The notes beneath the pieces were generated by a model, which searched no databases, was not told the origin of the DNA, and saw only the letters and a list, made by a program, of their open reading frames with translations. A stretch of DNA of 64,000 nucleotides, from contig NZ_CP020373.1 in NCBI RefSeq assembly GCF_003957745.1, forward strand, positions 2,666,001 through 2,730,000, read 5' to 3'. Within the stretch, counting starts at the first letter, position 1, and each line of letters opens with the position of its first letter. Shown in pieces: positions 1-8,369 of the stretch. Origin of the DNA: Shewanella khirikhana. GTDB taxonomy: Bacteria > Pseudomonadota > Gammaproteobacteria > Enterobacterales > Shewanellaceae. A program made the translations under genes and the position numbers.

Positions 1-669
1 CTCATCGCCGCCGAAACGGAACAGCGCATCGTCGGCGCTGAAGCATCGATGCATTACCTGGCTGATTTGCAGCAACACTTCGTCGCCATAGAGGTGACCC
101 AGGGTATCGTTGATTTTCTTAAAAAAATCTATGTCGAAGGTCAGCATCCAGAAATAAGGTGCCCGGCGGGTTTCGCTGCGGATACAGGTAAACAGGTGAA
201 ACAACCTGGCATCGTAGGCCTTGCGATTCAAAAGCCCGGTGAGGCTGTCGGTCTGACTTTCCTGCACCACGCGGGCGAAGTTCTCGTAAATCCGCGAAAA
301 GGCTCTGAGCATGGTGAGCTGGGTATCATCGGGGTCGATATCGTTAATCAGCAGCACCTTGACCACTGTGTCGTTCATCTTGATGGGCAAAGCCACCTTG
401 CAGGGCGTTTGAAGGTCGCACAGCACCAGTTCGCCGCGCTCCACACAGGCCTGCACACACGGCGGTAAAGGGTCCATCCCCTGGGTAAAGCCAGAGGAGG
501 ACAATAGCTGCGGAAAGTGGGGCAACTCGCCCACATTAATGACCGCCACCTGACTGACCCCCATGGTTTGCTCTATGGTGTCTATCAGACTGGTGGCCAG
601 CGACAGCAGTTGCCGCTGCTCAGTAATGGAGGCAACTGAGTTGAGAAGATGCTCGGGTGCCGAACTCAT
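1..669 (-). CDS. GGDEF-domain diguanylate cyclase, partial (C-terminus outside window)
   Basis: The reverse strand is open for 223 codons from an ATG at 669, preceded by a good ribosome site (AAGGAG, 5 nt spacing), and runs off the left edge. The first ~120 residues look like a GAF-type sensor fold without membrane segments. A GGDEF domain follows, starting at TDSLTGLLNRKAYD, and the window ends inside its signature (FRFGGDE). The family condenses two GTP into cyclic di-GMP. The usual RxxD inhibitory site just before the signature is not evident (the aligned residues read SADD), so product inhibition at that site is doubtful. Whether an EAL domain follows cannot be seen. The gene is separated from the nqr operon by that operon's terminator, so it is its own unit. 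Confidence 0.9.
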   Translation of the reverse strand, partial: MSSAPEHLLNSVASITEQRQLLSLATSLIDTIEQTMGVSQVAVINVGELPHFPQLLSSSGFTQGMDPLPPCVQACVERGELVLCDLQTPCKVALPIKMNDTVVKVLLINDIDPDDTQLTMLRAFSRIYENFARVVQESQTDSLTGLLNRKAYDARLFHLFTCIRSETRRAPYFWMLTFDIDFFKKINDTLGHLYGDEVLLQISQVMHRCFSADDALFRFGGDE

Positions 670-753
670 GGCTTCTCCTTGGCGCTGATGGCAACCGGAT
701 CCTGAAACCAGATCCTAAAGCCTGAGTATAGACAGCAACCCCGCCCGCCAGCC

Positions 754-784
754 AATAAACAAACAGAGCGCCCGAAGGCGCCCT
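754..784 (-). terminator. Rho-independent terminator of the nqr operon
   Basis: On the minus strand an 8-bp GC-rich stem (AGGGCGCC / GGCGCTCT, one G-T pair) with a TTCG loop is followed by a T-rich run. It lies just after nqrM, the last gene of the operon, and before the GGDEF gene. Confidence 0.75.
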
Positions 785-822
785 GCTGATAAGAGTCTGT
801 ATTGGCAAACGAGCGTGAGTCG

Positions 823-1047
823 TCAGATGATCCTGTCTTTTGCCAGCTTTTCCTTGCGAGCCTCTTCCTCTGCCATTTTGGCCTTGCGTCGGTCGCAAGG
901 GTCATCGCAGTCACAGGCCTTTTCGATGCCAATGGCACCCAGGCCACCGCAACTACCGGCAACGGCTTTCTTCTTGATGATGTAACCAATGGACATCAAA
1001 AGAAAAAACACCATCAATACCGCAAAGGCCGCGATAAAGGTACTCAT
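823..1047 (-). CDS. nqrM: Na+-NQR maturation protein NqrM
   Basis: This 74-residue protein has one N-terminal membrane helix (about residues 4-25), then a basic stretch and a cysteine-rich segment (GSCGG, then CDCDDPC), and a charged helical tail. That layout is typical of NqrM (formerly DUF539), which is needed to assemble the iron centre between NqrD and NqrE of the sodium-pumping NADH:quinone reductase. It starts at ATG 1047 with CAGGAG six bases upstream, three bases after the apbE stop codon, so it is the last gene of the nqr operon. The conserved cysteines presumably handle iron; that detail is family knowledge and inference. Confidence 0.92.
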   Translation of the reverse strand: MSTFIAAFAVLMVFFLLMSIGYIIKKKAVAGSCGGLGAIGIEKACDCDDPCDRRKAKMAEEEARKEKLAKDRII

Positions 1048-1050
1048 ACT

Positions 1051-2076
1051 TCACTCCTGAGTGGACTTAACGAAGGGCAAAAACGCGTCGCTGTAGTGTA
1101 CCACAAACTCTTCGCCCTGCTTCTCAATCAGCATTATCGCCAGCCCGTGCTGTTTGGCAAGATCCAACGACGCTTCTGTGCCCAGCACCATCATGGCGGT
1201 GGCGAGACCATCGGCGGTCATGCAGCTTGGGTGCAGCACGGTAACCGACGCCAGAGTGTGCTGAATTGGAAACGCGGTGCGCGGGTCAATCAAGTGGGAG
1301 AAGCGCTTGCCGTCTTCTTCAAAGTAATTGCGATAGTCACCTGAGGTGGCCATGCCCATATTACCGGGTTCAATCACCTGAGACACGGCGCGGCCTTCTG
1401 CCTGGGGCTTCTCTACTGCGATACGCCAGGCGCTGCCATCGGCCTTGGTGCCCTTGATGCGCAGCTCGCCGCCAATTTCGACCAGATAGCCCTGGGGCTG
1501 ATACTTATCCAGCAACGCGGCAATTACATCAACGCCATAGCCCTTGGCGATGGATGAGAGATCCACATAAAGATGGGCGTTGTGCTTATAAAGACGGTTG
1601 CCTTCGATACTGATGTTGTGGATACCTGTGCGACTCTTGGCCTCGGCAATTTCTGCCTCGGTTGGCGAGTGGGTTGGTCGCTTGTCCGGGCCAAAACCCC
1701 AGATATTGACCAGAGGGCCGAGGGTGATATCCAGCGCGCCGCCGGTAAGGTCGTACAGACGCATACCTTCGCGGATCACGGTAATTGTGTCGTCAGAGAC
1801 TTGTACGCCCTGCTCCAGTGGCAGTTGATTGAAACGGCTCAGCTCTGAGTTGGGGCGATAGGTCGACATCTGGTCGTTCACCCGCTCCAGTGCCAAATCG
1901 ATTTCGGCCTGCAGCAGCTGGCTTTGTGGCAGCTTGTCGTTGGGGACAACCTTGATGTTGTAGGTGGTGCCCATGGTGCTGCCCGACAGGGAAACCACTT
2001 CGGGCGCTTTAGCACAAGCTGAAATAAAAAAGGCCAGCCCGACAAGGACCAGCCAGTTTGATAAGGTCTTTTTCAT
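1051..2076 (-). CDS. apbE: FAD:protein FMN transferase ApbE
   Basis: The protein attaches FMN covalently to threonines of NqrB and NqrC, using FAD and Mg2+, on the periplasmic side. From the ATG at 2076 it has 341 residues and begins with a lipoprotein-type signal (MKKTLSNW..., lipobox FISAC), so it is probably anchored in the inner membrane. Family motifs are visible: an SGSTMGTTY start of the core, DLSSIAKGYGVD, MATSGDYRNYF and the late HLIDPRT block. An upstream in-frame extension to 2121 would spoil the signal peptide, so I prefer 2076. It sits 63 bases after nqrF and just before nqrM, the arrangement expected for an NQR-dedicated flavinyl transferase. Confidence 0.93.
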   Translation of the reverse strand: MKKTLSNWLVLVGLAFFISACAKAPEVVSLSGSTMGTTYNIKVVPNDKLPQSQLLQAEIDLALERVNDQMSTYRPNSELSRFNQLPLEQGVQVSDDTITVIREGMRLYDLTGGALDITLGPLVNIWGFGPDKRPTHSPTEAEIAEAKSRTGIHNISIEGNRLYKHNAHLYVDLSSIAKGYGVDVIAALLDKYQPQGYLVEIGGELRIKGTKADGSAWRIAVEKPQAEGRAVSQVIEPGNMGMATSGDYRNYFEEDGKRFSHLIDPRTAFPIQHTLASVTVLHPSCMTADGLATAMMVLGTEASLDLAKQHGLAIMLIEKQGEEFVVHYSDAFLPFVKSTQE

Positions 2077-2139
2077 TGGGACCTGCATTCTCGTGAGTTC
2101 TTGATAGTTGGCCCCCACCATCAGCGGGGGCCAATTCCA

Positions 2140-3372
2140 TTAACCGCCGAAGTCGTCCAACAGGATGTTTTCGTCTTCAACGCCGAGATCTTTGAGCATG
2201 GCGATCACTGCCGCGTTCATCATTGGAGGTCCACACATGTAGAACTCACAATCTTCCGGTGCTTCGTGGTCTTTCAGGTAGTTCTCGTACAGAACGTTGT
2301 GAATGAAGCCGGTGTAGCCATCCCAGTTGTCCTCTGGCTGAGGATCGGACAGGGCCACGTGCCACACGAAGTTATCGTTTTCAGCTGCCAGACCGTCGAA
2401 ATCTTCTACGTAGAACATTTCACGCTTGGAGCGGGCACCGTACCAGAAGCTCATCTTACGCTTGCTCTTAAGACGCTTGAGCTGGTCGAAGATGTGTGAA
2501 CGCATTGGCGCCATACCGGCACCACCGCCCACGAATACCATCTCGGCATTGGTGTCTTTCGCGAAGAATTCACCGAATGGACCAGAGATAGTAACCTTGT
2601 CACCGGCCTTCAGGCTCCAGATGTACGAAGACATCTTGCCGCATGGCAGGCTCAGGTTACGTGGTGGAGGCGTAGCGATACGCACGTTCAGCATGATGAT
2701 GCCGAACTCTTCCGGATAGTTGGCCATGGAGTATGCACGGATGGTTGGTTCGTCAACCTTGGACTCCAGCTTGAAGAAGCCAAAGTGTTCCCAATCGCCA
2801 CGGTACTCTGCAGGAATATCGTAGTCAGCATACTTAACATGGTGCGCAGGGGCTTCAATCTGAATGTAACCACCGGCACGGAAAGGTACAGACTCGCCAT
2901 CAGGGATGGCCAGCTTCAGTTCCTTGATGAAGGTCGCCTTGTTATCGTTAGAGATAACAGTACATTCCCACTTCTTGATACCGAAGATTTCTTCTTCCAG
3001 TTCAATCTCCATGTCGGTCTTCACGTTAACCTGACATGCCAGACGACAACCTTTCTTGGCTTCACCCTTGGAGATGTGATCCAGTTCGGTCGGCAGAATA
3101 TCGCCACCACCAGACTTCACGTGCACACGGCACTGACCACAAGAGCCACCGCCACCACAGGCAGAAGATACGAAGATACCGCTGTTGGCCAGGGCACCGA
3201 GCAGCTTGCCGCCGGCTTCGGTGGTGATGGCTTTTGCGGGATCATCATTGATACCGATGGTGATATCACCGCTTGATACCAGCTTGGACTTGGCGAACAA
3301 AATCACCAGTACCAACACCAGTACGATGGCGGTAAACATCCCAACGCCCAGAAAAATATCTAAATTTTCCAT
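2140..3372 (-). CDS. nqrF: Na+-NQR subunit F (NADH dehydrogenase, FAD and 2Fe-2S)
   Basis: NqrF is the electron entry subunit of the sodium pump: NADH reduces FAD, then a 2Fe-2S cluster. The 410 residues match the family length. One N-terminal membrane helix (about 5-27) is followed by a ferredoxin-like domain with cysteines in SACGGGGSCGQC and a distal GCRLAC, then a ferredoxin-reductase module with the flavin motif RAYSM and the nucleotide-binding GGGAGMAPMRS. The C-terminus shows the expected CGPPMM block. It follows nqrE after 48 bases in the operon. Confidence 0.97.
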   Translation of the reverse strand: MENLDIFLGVGMFTAIVLVLVLVILFAKSKLVSSGDITIGINDDPAKAITTEAGGKLLGALANSGIFVSSACGGGGSCGQCRVHVKSGGGDILPTELDHISKGEAKKGCRLACQVNVKTDMEIELEEEIFGIKKWECTVISNDNKATFIKELKLAIPDGESVPFRAGGYIQIEAPAHHVKYADYDIPAEYRGDWEHFGFFKLESKVDEPTIRAYSMANYPEEFGIIMLNVRIATPPPRNLSLPCGKMSSYIWSLKAGDKVTISGPFGEFFAKDTNAEMVFVGGGAGMAPMRSHIFDQLKRLKSKRKMSFWYGARSKREMFYVEDFDGLAAENDNFVWHVALSDPQPEDNWDGYTGFIHNVLYENYLKDHEAPEDCEFYMCGPPMMNAAVIAMLKDLGVEDENILLDDFGG

Positions 3373-3420
3373 TAACTAATCCTTAGAAGGCTTAACCGAT
3401 GAGCCTTCTTGAGGTGCCCC

Positions 3421-4029
3421 TTACAGGGACACACCAGAGAACGACATGAAACCAAGAGCCATCAGACCGGCAGTGATAAAGGTAATCCCCAGACCACGCA
3501 GACCATCAGGTACATCGGCGTACTTCATCTTCTCACGGATACCCGCCAGCAGTACGATGGCCAGTGCCCAACCGATACCAGAGCCGATACCATAAACCAG
3601 CGATTCAGGCAGGTTATAGTCACGCTCAACCATGAAGGCTACGGCACCGAAGATTGCACAGTTCACAGTAATCAACGGCAGGAAGATACCCAGCGCGTTG
3701 TACAACGGTGGGAAGTACTTATCCAGCGTCATCTCAAGGATCTGTACCAGTGCAGCAATAACACCGATAAAGGTGATGAACTTCAGGAAGCTCAGGTCAG
3801 CCTCAGGAACACCGGCCCAGGCCAGTGCACCAGGCGCCAGAATGCCCTGATAAATGATTTGGTTAGCAGGTACTGAAATCGCCAGTACCACGATAACGGC
3901 AACGCCCAGACCCATGGCTGTTTTCACCTTCTTGGACACCGCCAGGAAAGTACACATACCGAGGAAGAAGGACAGGGCCATGTTTTCAATGAAAACAGAG
4001 CGGATTAACAGACTGATATAATGTTCCAT
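3421..4029 (-). CDS. nqrE: Na+-NQR subunit E
   Basis: This 202-residue integral membrane protein has about six transmembrane helices and begins MEHYISLLIRS, as in the NqrE family. It pairs with NqrD in the membrane; cysteines in the pair (here FLGMCTF and NCAIFG) ligate the iron centre that NqrM helps install. It starts 5 bases after nqrD ends, so translation of the two is probably linked. The length is normal and I see nothing broken. Confidence 0.97.
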   Translation of the reverse strand: MEHYISLLIRSVFIENMALSFFLGMCTFLAVSKKVKTAMGLGVAVIVVLAISVPANQIIYQGILAPGALAWAGVPEADLSFLKFITFIGVIAALVQILEMTLDKYFPPLYNALGIFLPLITVNCAIFGAVAFMVERDYNLPESLVYGIGSGIGWALAIVLLAGIREKMKYADVPDGLRGLGITFITAGLMALGFMSFSGVSL

Positions 4030-4034
4030 TGACC

Positions 4035-4661
4035 TTATCCTTTTGCTTCAACTTGCTCAGGCTTGTAGGTGCGGATGATCCAAATCAGGATACCGATCAG
4101 GAAGAACGCACTCGGTGGCAGCAGGAGCAGACCGTTGGGCTGATACCAGCCGCCGTCAGAGATCTTGGACAGGATCTCAACGCCGAACAGAGAACCGTTA
4201 CCGAACAGTTCACGCACAAAGCCAACAGACAGCAGGATGGCACCATAACCCAGACCGTTACCGATACCGTCCATGAAGCTCATCATTGGAGGAGTCTTCA
4301 TGGCGTAGGCTTCGGCGCGGCCCATCACGATACAGTTGGTGATGATAAGGCCCACGAATACCGACAGCTGCTTGGCCACGTCGTAGGCATAAGCCTGCAG
4401 TACCTGGTCAACCACGATTACCAGCGAGGCGATAATCGCCATCTGCACGATAATACGTACGCTGTTGGGGATATGATTACGGATCATGGAGATGAACAGG
4501 TTCGAGAACGCGGTTACCGCGGTCAGAGCCAGGGTCATCACCAGGGCAGTTTCCAACTTACTGGTTACTGCCAGCGCACTACAAACACCCAGGATCTGCA
4601 GCGCAATCGGGTTGTTGGAGATAATAGGTCCGGTCAGAACCTTTTTCAGTTCGTTGGCCAT
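4035..4661 (-). CDS. nqrD: Na+-NQR subunit D
   Basis: NqrD is a six-helix membrane subunit of the sodium pump and the inverted-topology partner of NqrE. The 208 residues start MANELKKVLTGPI and contain the cysteine segments LGVCSAL and ITNCIVMG expected in this family. Its ATG shares one base with the TAA stop of nqrC (TAATG), a sign of translational coupling. Confidence 0.97.
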   Translation of the reverse strand: MANELKKVLTGPIISNNPIALQILGVCSALAVTSKLETALVMTLALTAVTAFSNLFISMIRNHIPNSVRIIVQMAIIASLVIVVDQVLQAYAYDVAKQLSVFVGLIITNCIVMGRAEAYAMKTPPMMSFMDGIGNGLGYGAILLSVGFVRELFGNGSLFGVEILSKISDGGWYQPNGLLLLPPSAFFLIGILIWIIRTYKPEQVEAKG

Positions 4662-5458
4662 TAGCTCAGCCCTCCGTTGCGTGCTTTTTCAATGAAACTC
4701 GCAAAACCTTCTTTACCCAGCCAGAACGTCAGCGAGTGCTGAACACCGTTACTGGTCAGGGTTGCGCCAGACAGGGCGTCAACGCCGTGTACAGAGGCAG
4801 CCACTGCTGGGTTCTTGGTCACGCTGATAGCCAGCTTGCCCTGTTCGTCGAACAGTTTCTTGCCGTGCCACAGTGCTTTCCACTTAGGATTCTGTACTTC
4901 GCCACCCAGACCTGGAGTTTCACCAGAACCGGTAAAGTCGTAGTAAACCAGGCCCTGAATGGTGTTCAGGTCAGGATCCAGTGCCAGGAAGGCAAACATG
5001 GTTGACCACAGACCGTAGCCTTTAACAGGCAGGATCACAGTCTTGAGCGCGCCGGCATCGTCACGCACCAGGTACACCACAGCCTCGTTAGGTACGCGCT
5101 TGATAGAAGCAACGTCATTCACAGGCTTGGAAGAAGTCTTTGGATCGCGGGCAGCTTTTTCCTGATCAAAGGTATTGCCATCCACACCGTCCACAAACTC
5201 ACCTGATTTCAGGTTAACTACGCGGGCTTCAACATACTTGTTGTAGGTTGCCAGTACTTCTGCTTTGGTGATGTTGCCAGCCTTGGTGTCCATCAGGTTG
5301 GCAGCTTCCAGAATGTACTTTTGCTTATCCAGCAGCTTGTTTTCCTGCTGAGTTGGACGCAGTACTACGGCAGCAGTCGATACGAAGATCGAGCACACCA
5401 GGCACAGGCCAACAACGATAAACAGCGTTCTTCCGAACGAATCTTTATTATTAGCCAC
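4661..5458 (-). CDS. nqrC: Na+-NQR subunit C (covalent FMN)
   Basis: NqrC is an inner-membrane subunit with a periplasmic FMN domain. I place the start at GTG 5458, giving 265 residues (near the family's usual length) and a normal start VANNKDSFGRT followed by one membrane helix; the longer reading from 5527 adds residues unlike the family. The motif LSGATLTSNG near the C-terminus carries the threonine to which ApbE links FMN. The GTG lies inside the end of nqrB (8-base overlap), so translation is likely coupled. Confidence 0.95.
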   Translation of the reverse strand: MANNKDSFGRTLFIVVGLCLVCSIFVSTAAVVLRPTQQENKLLDKQKYILEAANLMDTKAGNITKAEVLATYNKYVEARVVNLKSGEFVDGVDGNTFDQEKAARDPKTSSKPVNDVASIKRVPNEAVVYLVRDDAGALKTVILPVKGYGLWSTMFAFLALDPDLNTIQGLVYYDFTGSGETPGLGGEVQNPKWKALWHGKKLFDEQGKLAISVTKNPAVAASVHGVDALSGATLTSNGVQHSLTFWLGKEGFASFIEKARNGGLS

Positions 5459-6650
5459 GGGCAATCCTCCGCTTGATATTTGCCTGTACCACGAAATGGT
5501 CGAACAGTGGCGCAAACAGGTTGGCAAACAGAATGGCCAACATCATACCTTCAGGGAACGCAGGGTTGATCACACGAATGAACACCGCCATGGCACCGAT
5601 CAGGAGACCGTAGGCCCACTTGGCCTGGTTGGTGAAAGAGGCAGACACAGGGTCGGTAGCCATGAACATCATACCGAAGGCGAAACCACCCAGCACCAGG
5701 TGCCAGTACCAAGGCATAGCGAACATTGGGTTGGTGTCAGAACCGATAACGTTCAGCAGGGTCGATACAGCAATCATACCCACCAGTACACCACCCACGA
5801 TGCGCCAGGACGCGATACGGGTATAGATGATAACCAAGCCGCCCAGCAGAATGGCCAGAGTCGATACTTCACCCACAGAACCTGGGATAAAGCCGAAGAA
5901 GGCATTCCACCAATCCTGATTCAGACCGTACTCCAGCGTACCGGTAGCAGCCTGGCTCAGGTGAGTCGCACCAGAGAAGCCATCGGCCACAACCCAGCTG
6001 GTGTCACCGGACATGTTCAGCGGATAGGCAAAGAACAGGAAGGCACGACCGGCCAGCGCAGGGTTCAGGAAGTTACGTCCGGTACCACCGAACACTTCTT
6101 TTGCTACCACCACACCGAAGGTGATACCCAGTGCCACCATCCACAGCGGGATAGTGGCAGGCAGAGTCAGGGCGAACAGAATAGAGGTAACGAAGAAGCC
6201 TTCGTTTACTTCATGACCGCGCACCATGGCGAACAGCACTTCCCAGATACCGCCGACCGCGAAGGTCACGGCATAAATAGGCAGGAAGAAACAGGCGCCG
6301 TACCACATCAGAGTGGCCCAACCGGAATCGGCAGTCAGCTCAGTACCCAGGATACCGAACAGGCTAACCTGCCATACGTCAGGGGTCGCAAAACCAGCAG
6401 CCAGGGCCAGCTGAGCCTGCAGACCTACGTTGTACATACCAACGAACATCGCCGGGAAGGCACAGGCCCACACGGTGATCATCATACGCTTGAGGTCGAG
6501 GTTATCGCGAACGTGGGTCTTGCCCTTGTTCACCAGACCTGGCGTATAGAAAATAGTGGCGGCCGCTTCATACAGGGCATACCACTTCTCGTATTTACCG
6601 CCTTTTTCGAATTGCGGTTCAATACGCTCAAGAAAATCTTTCAAGCTCAT
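5451..6650 (-). CDS. nqrB: Na+-NQR subunit B (covalent FMN, membrane)
   Basis: NqrB is the largest membrane subunit (399 residues here, about ten helices) and holds a covalent FMN, riboflavin and the quinone site region. The flavinylation motif FSGATHL is visible near residue 230. The N-terminus MSLKDFLERIEP is typical. Its ATG shares one base with the nqrA stop codon (TGATG). The length and motif indicate an intact, functional subunit. Confidence 0.97.
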   Translation of the reverse strand: MSLKDFLERIEPQFEKGGKYEKWYALYEAAATIFYTPGLVNKGKTHVRDNLDLKRMMITVWACAFPAMFVGMYNVGLQAQLALAAGFATPDVWQVSLFGILGTELTADSGWATLMWYGACFFLPIYAVTFAVGGIWEVLFAMVRGHEVNEGFFVTSILFALTLPATIPLWMVALGITFGVVVAKEVFGGTGRNFLNPALAGRAFLFFAYPLNMSGDTSWVVADGFSGATHLSQAATGTLEYGLNQDWWNAFFGFIPGSVGEVSTLAILLGGLVIIYTRIASWRIVGGVLVGMIAVSTLLNVIGSDTNPMFAMPWYWHLVLGGFAFGMMFMATDPVSASFTNQAKWAYGLLIGAMAVFIRVINPAFPEGMMLAILFANLFAPLFDHFVVQANIKRRIARG

Positions 6651-7984
6651 CAGCCTTCCCTCTCTACCGTATCCAGGCAGTTGCGCAGATAGGAACCGTA
6701 GTCATACTTGCCTGGGCACACAAAGGTACACAGTGCCAAATCTTCTTCATCCAGCTCCAGCGCACCCAAAGAGATAGCGCCGTCAATATCACCGGATACC
6801 AGATCACGCAGCAGCATGGTTGGCAGAATGTCCAATGGCATCACGCGCTCGTAGTTGCCGATAGGCACCATGGCGCGGTCTGAACCACCGGTGCTGGTCG
6901 TCATATCGAACAGACGGCTTGGCGACAGGTGAGCCAGGAAGGCACGGGTAATGGAGAACTTGTTGCTGCCGGGCAAAATCCAGCCGATGAATTCCTTCTC
7001 AGTACCCTCTTCCAGCAAGCTCACCTGCAGGTGGTAACGACCCAAGTAGGCGTGTACACCAGTCGCAGTGCGACCGTTCAGTACAGAGCCAGACACCTTA
7101 CGTACTACACCTTCGGCAGTTTCACCGGCAGTCAGGGTCTCGATGCTGGCACCCAACAGGGTACGCACCAGGCGAGGCTTAACGGCTTTAGGGCCGGCAA
7201 TAGAGATCACACGGTTGGTGTTCAGTTCGCCAGTAGTGAACAGCTGACCAAAGGCTATCACGTCCTGGTAACCGATATGCCACACCGAGCGATGGGCAGA
7301 CGCAGGCAGAATAAAGTGGATATGGGTACCCGCCAGACCGGCAGGATGCTTGCCACCAAACTCATGGACTTCGGCATTGGCAGCAGGAATGTCAGCGCCA
7401 GGCGCTTTACACAGGTAAACCTTACCCTCGGTCAGTCTTGCCAGCACCTTCAGGCCGTTGGCAAAGTCTTCTTTATGCTCGGCAATCACCAAAGCGGGAT
7501 CGGCAGCATGGGGGTTGGTATCGGTTGCGGTAACAAAGATGCCGGCAGGTGACGCATCAACTGCAGGAACTTTGCTGAAAGGACGGGTACGCAGTGCAGT
7601 CCACAGACCTGATTCGATCAGGTTGTTTCTGACTTGCTCACCACTCAGGGAATCCAGCTCAGCAGCATCGTACTTGGCAAAAGCAACGGCATCGTTGCCC
7701 TCAAGTTCAATCACCACAGACTGGAGAACTCGCTTCGCACCCCGGTTGATTTCAGTAACAGTACCACTGGCCAAAGCCGTATATTTCACGCCAGGATTCT
7801 TTTTATCTTCAAAAAGCACCTGACCCTTGGCTACCTTGTCTCCTACCTTAACTTTCATGGTAGGACGCATGCCAATATACTCTTCACCCAATGTAGCTAC
7901 GTGTTTAATGGCTGGGCCATCATGGATAACTTGCTCTGGACCACCCGTTAAGGGCAGATCCAATCCTTTCTTAATTGTAATCAT
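6650..7984 (-). CDS. nqrA: Na+-NQR subunit A (quinone-binding)
   Basis: NqrA is the cytoplasmic subunit associated with ubiquinone binding and is the first gene of the operon. I use ATG 7984 (MITIKKGLDLPLTGGP), which matches the conserved family start and gives 444 residues; the frame stays open upstream to 8086 but that extension is not family-like. The protein has the biotinyl-like and SLBB-like regions typical of NqrA, though these are known from the family rather than read residue by residue here. The operon is then nqrABCDEF-apbE-nqrM. Confidence 0.96.
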   Translation of the reverse strand: MITIKKGLDLPLTGGPEQVIHDGPAIKHVATLGEEYIGMRPTMKVKVGDKVAKGQVLFEDKKNPGVKYTALASGTVTEINRGAKRVLQSVVIELEGNDAVAFAKYDAAELDSLSGEQVRNNLIESGLWTALRTRPFSKVPAVDASPAGIFVTATDTNPHAADPALVIAEHKEDFANGLKVLARLTEGKVYLCKAPGADIPAANAEVHEFGGKHPAGLAGTHIHFILPASAHRSVWHIGYQDVIAFGQLFTTGELNTNRVISIAGPKAVKPRLVRTLLGASIETLTAGETAEGVVRKVSGSVLNGRTATGVHAYLGRYHLQVSLLEEGTEKEFIGWILPGSNKFSITRAFLAHLSPSRLFDMTTSTGGSDRAMVPIGNYERVMPLDILPTMLLRDLVSGDIDGAISLGALELDEEDLALCTFVCPGKYDYGSYLRNCLDTVEREG

Positions 7985-8369
7985 ATCCACATGCACTACG
8001 TTTGAAGGAAAGACAACGCGCCGCGTTCCTGCTAGACACCCGGTTTTAAACAAACCGTTAGCGTTGAGCTGGCGCAGATTTATCACAGAAATGCGATCGC
8101 AATCACGCTGGTCGCGCGCATTTTACCCCAAACGCCCTGCCATCGCCACGAAAATTATGCGTGTTTTCAAACTTCGCAGGCCGTTTTTCGCCGTGAAATT
8201 CACGCTTTTCCACCAGGACAAAACATCGCCCTTGCAGAAAAGGTTTTTTGCTGCAACAAGTTTTGTATCTAACTAATATATATGAACTTATATAAGCAAA
8301 TATTGAAAAGAACACTAAGACACGCCAGCCGGGGCACTAACCCGAATGAGATACAAAACCCCGCCGGAT
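7985..8369 (-). promoter_or_regulatory. Intergenic region upstream of nqrA; likely operon promoter
   Basis: This 385-base stretch has no credible gene. Its most notable part is an AT-rich block at about 8255-8312 that reads TTGCTTATATAAGTTCATAT on the minus strand, well placed for the nqr promoter with a long 5' leader of roughly 250 bases. I could not identify a well-spaced -35/-10 pair with confidence. The long leader could hold regulation of the operon, but I see no named riboswitch fold. Confidence 0.35.

Noticed and set aside
5496..6692. Open frame of 398 codons on the plus strand
   Set aside because: Antisense to nqrB; the translation is His/Gln/Thr-rich and has no recognisable domain or ribosome site.
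8103..8315. 70-codon frame upstream of nqrA on the minus strand
   Set aside because: No ribosome site, AT-rich start region, and composition unlike neighbours; more likely the nqr promoter and leader.
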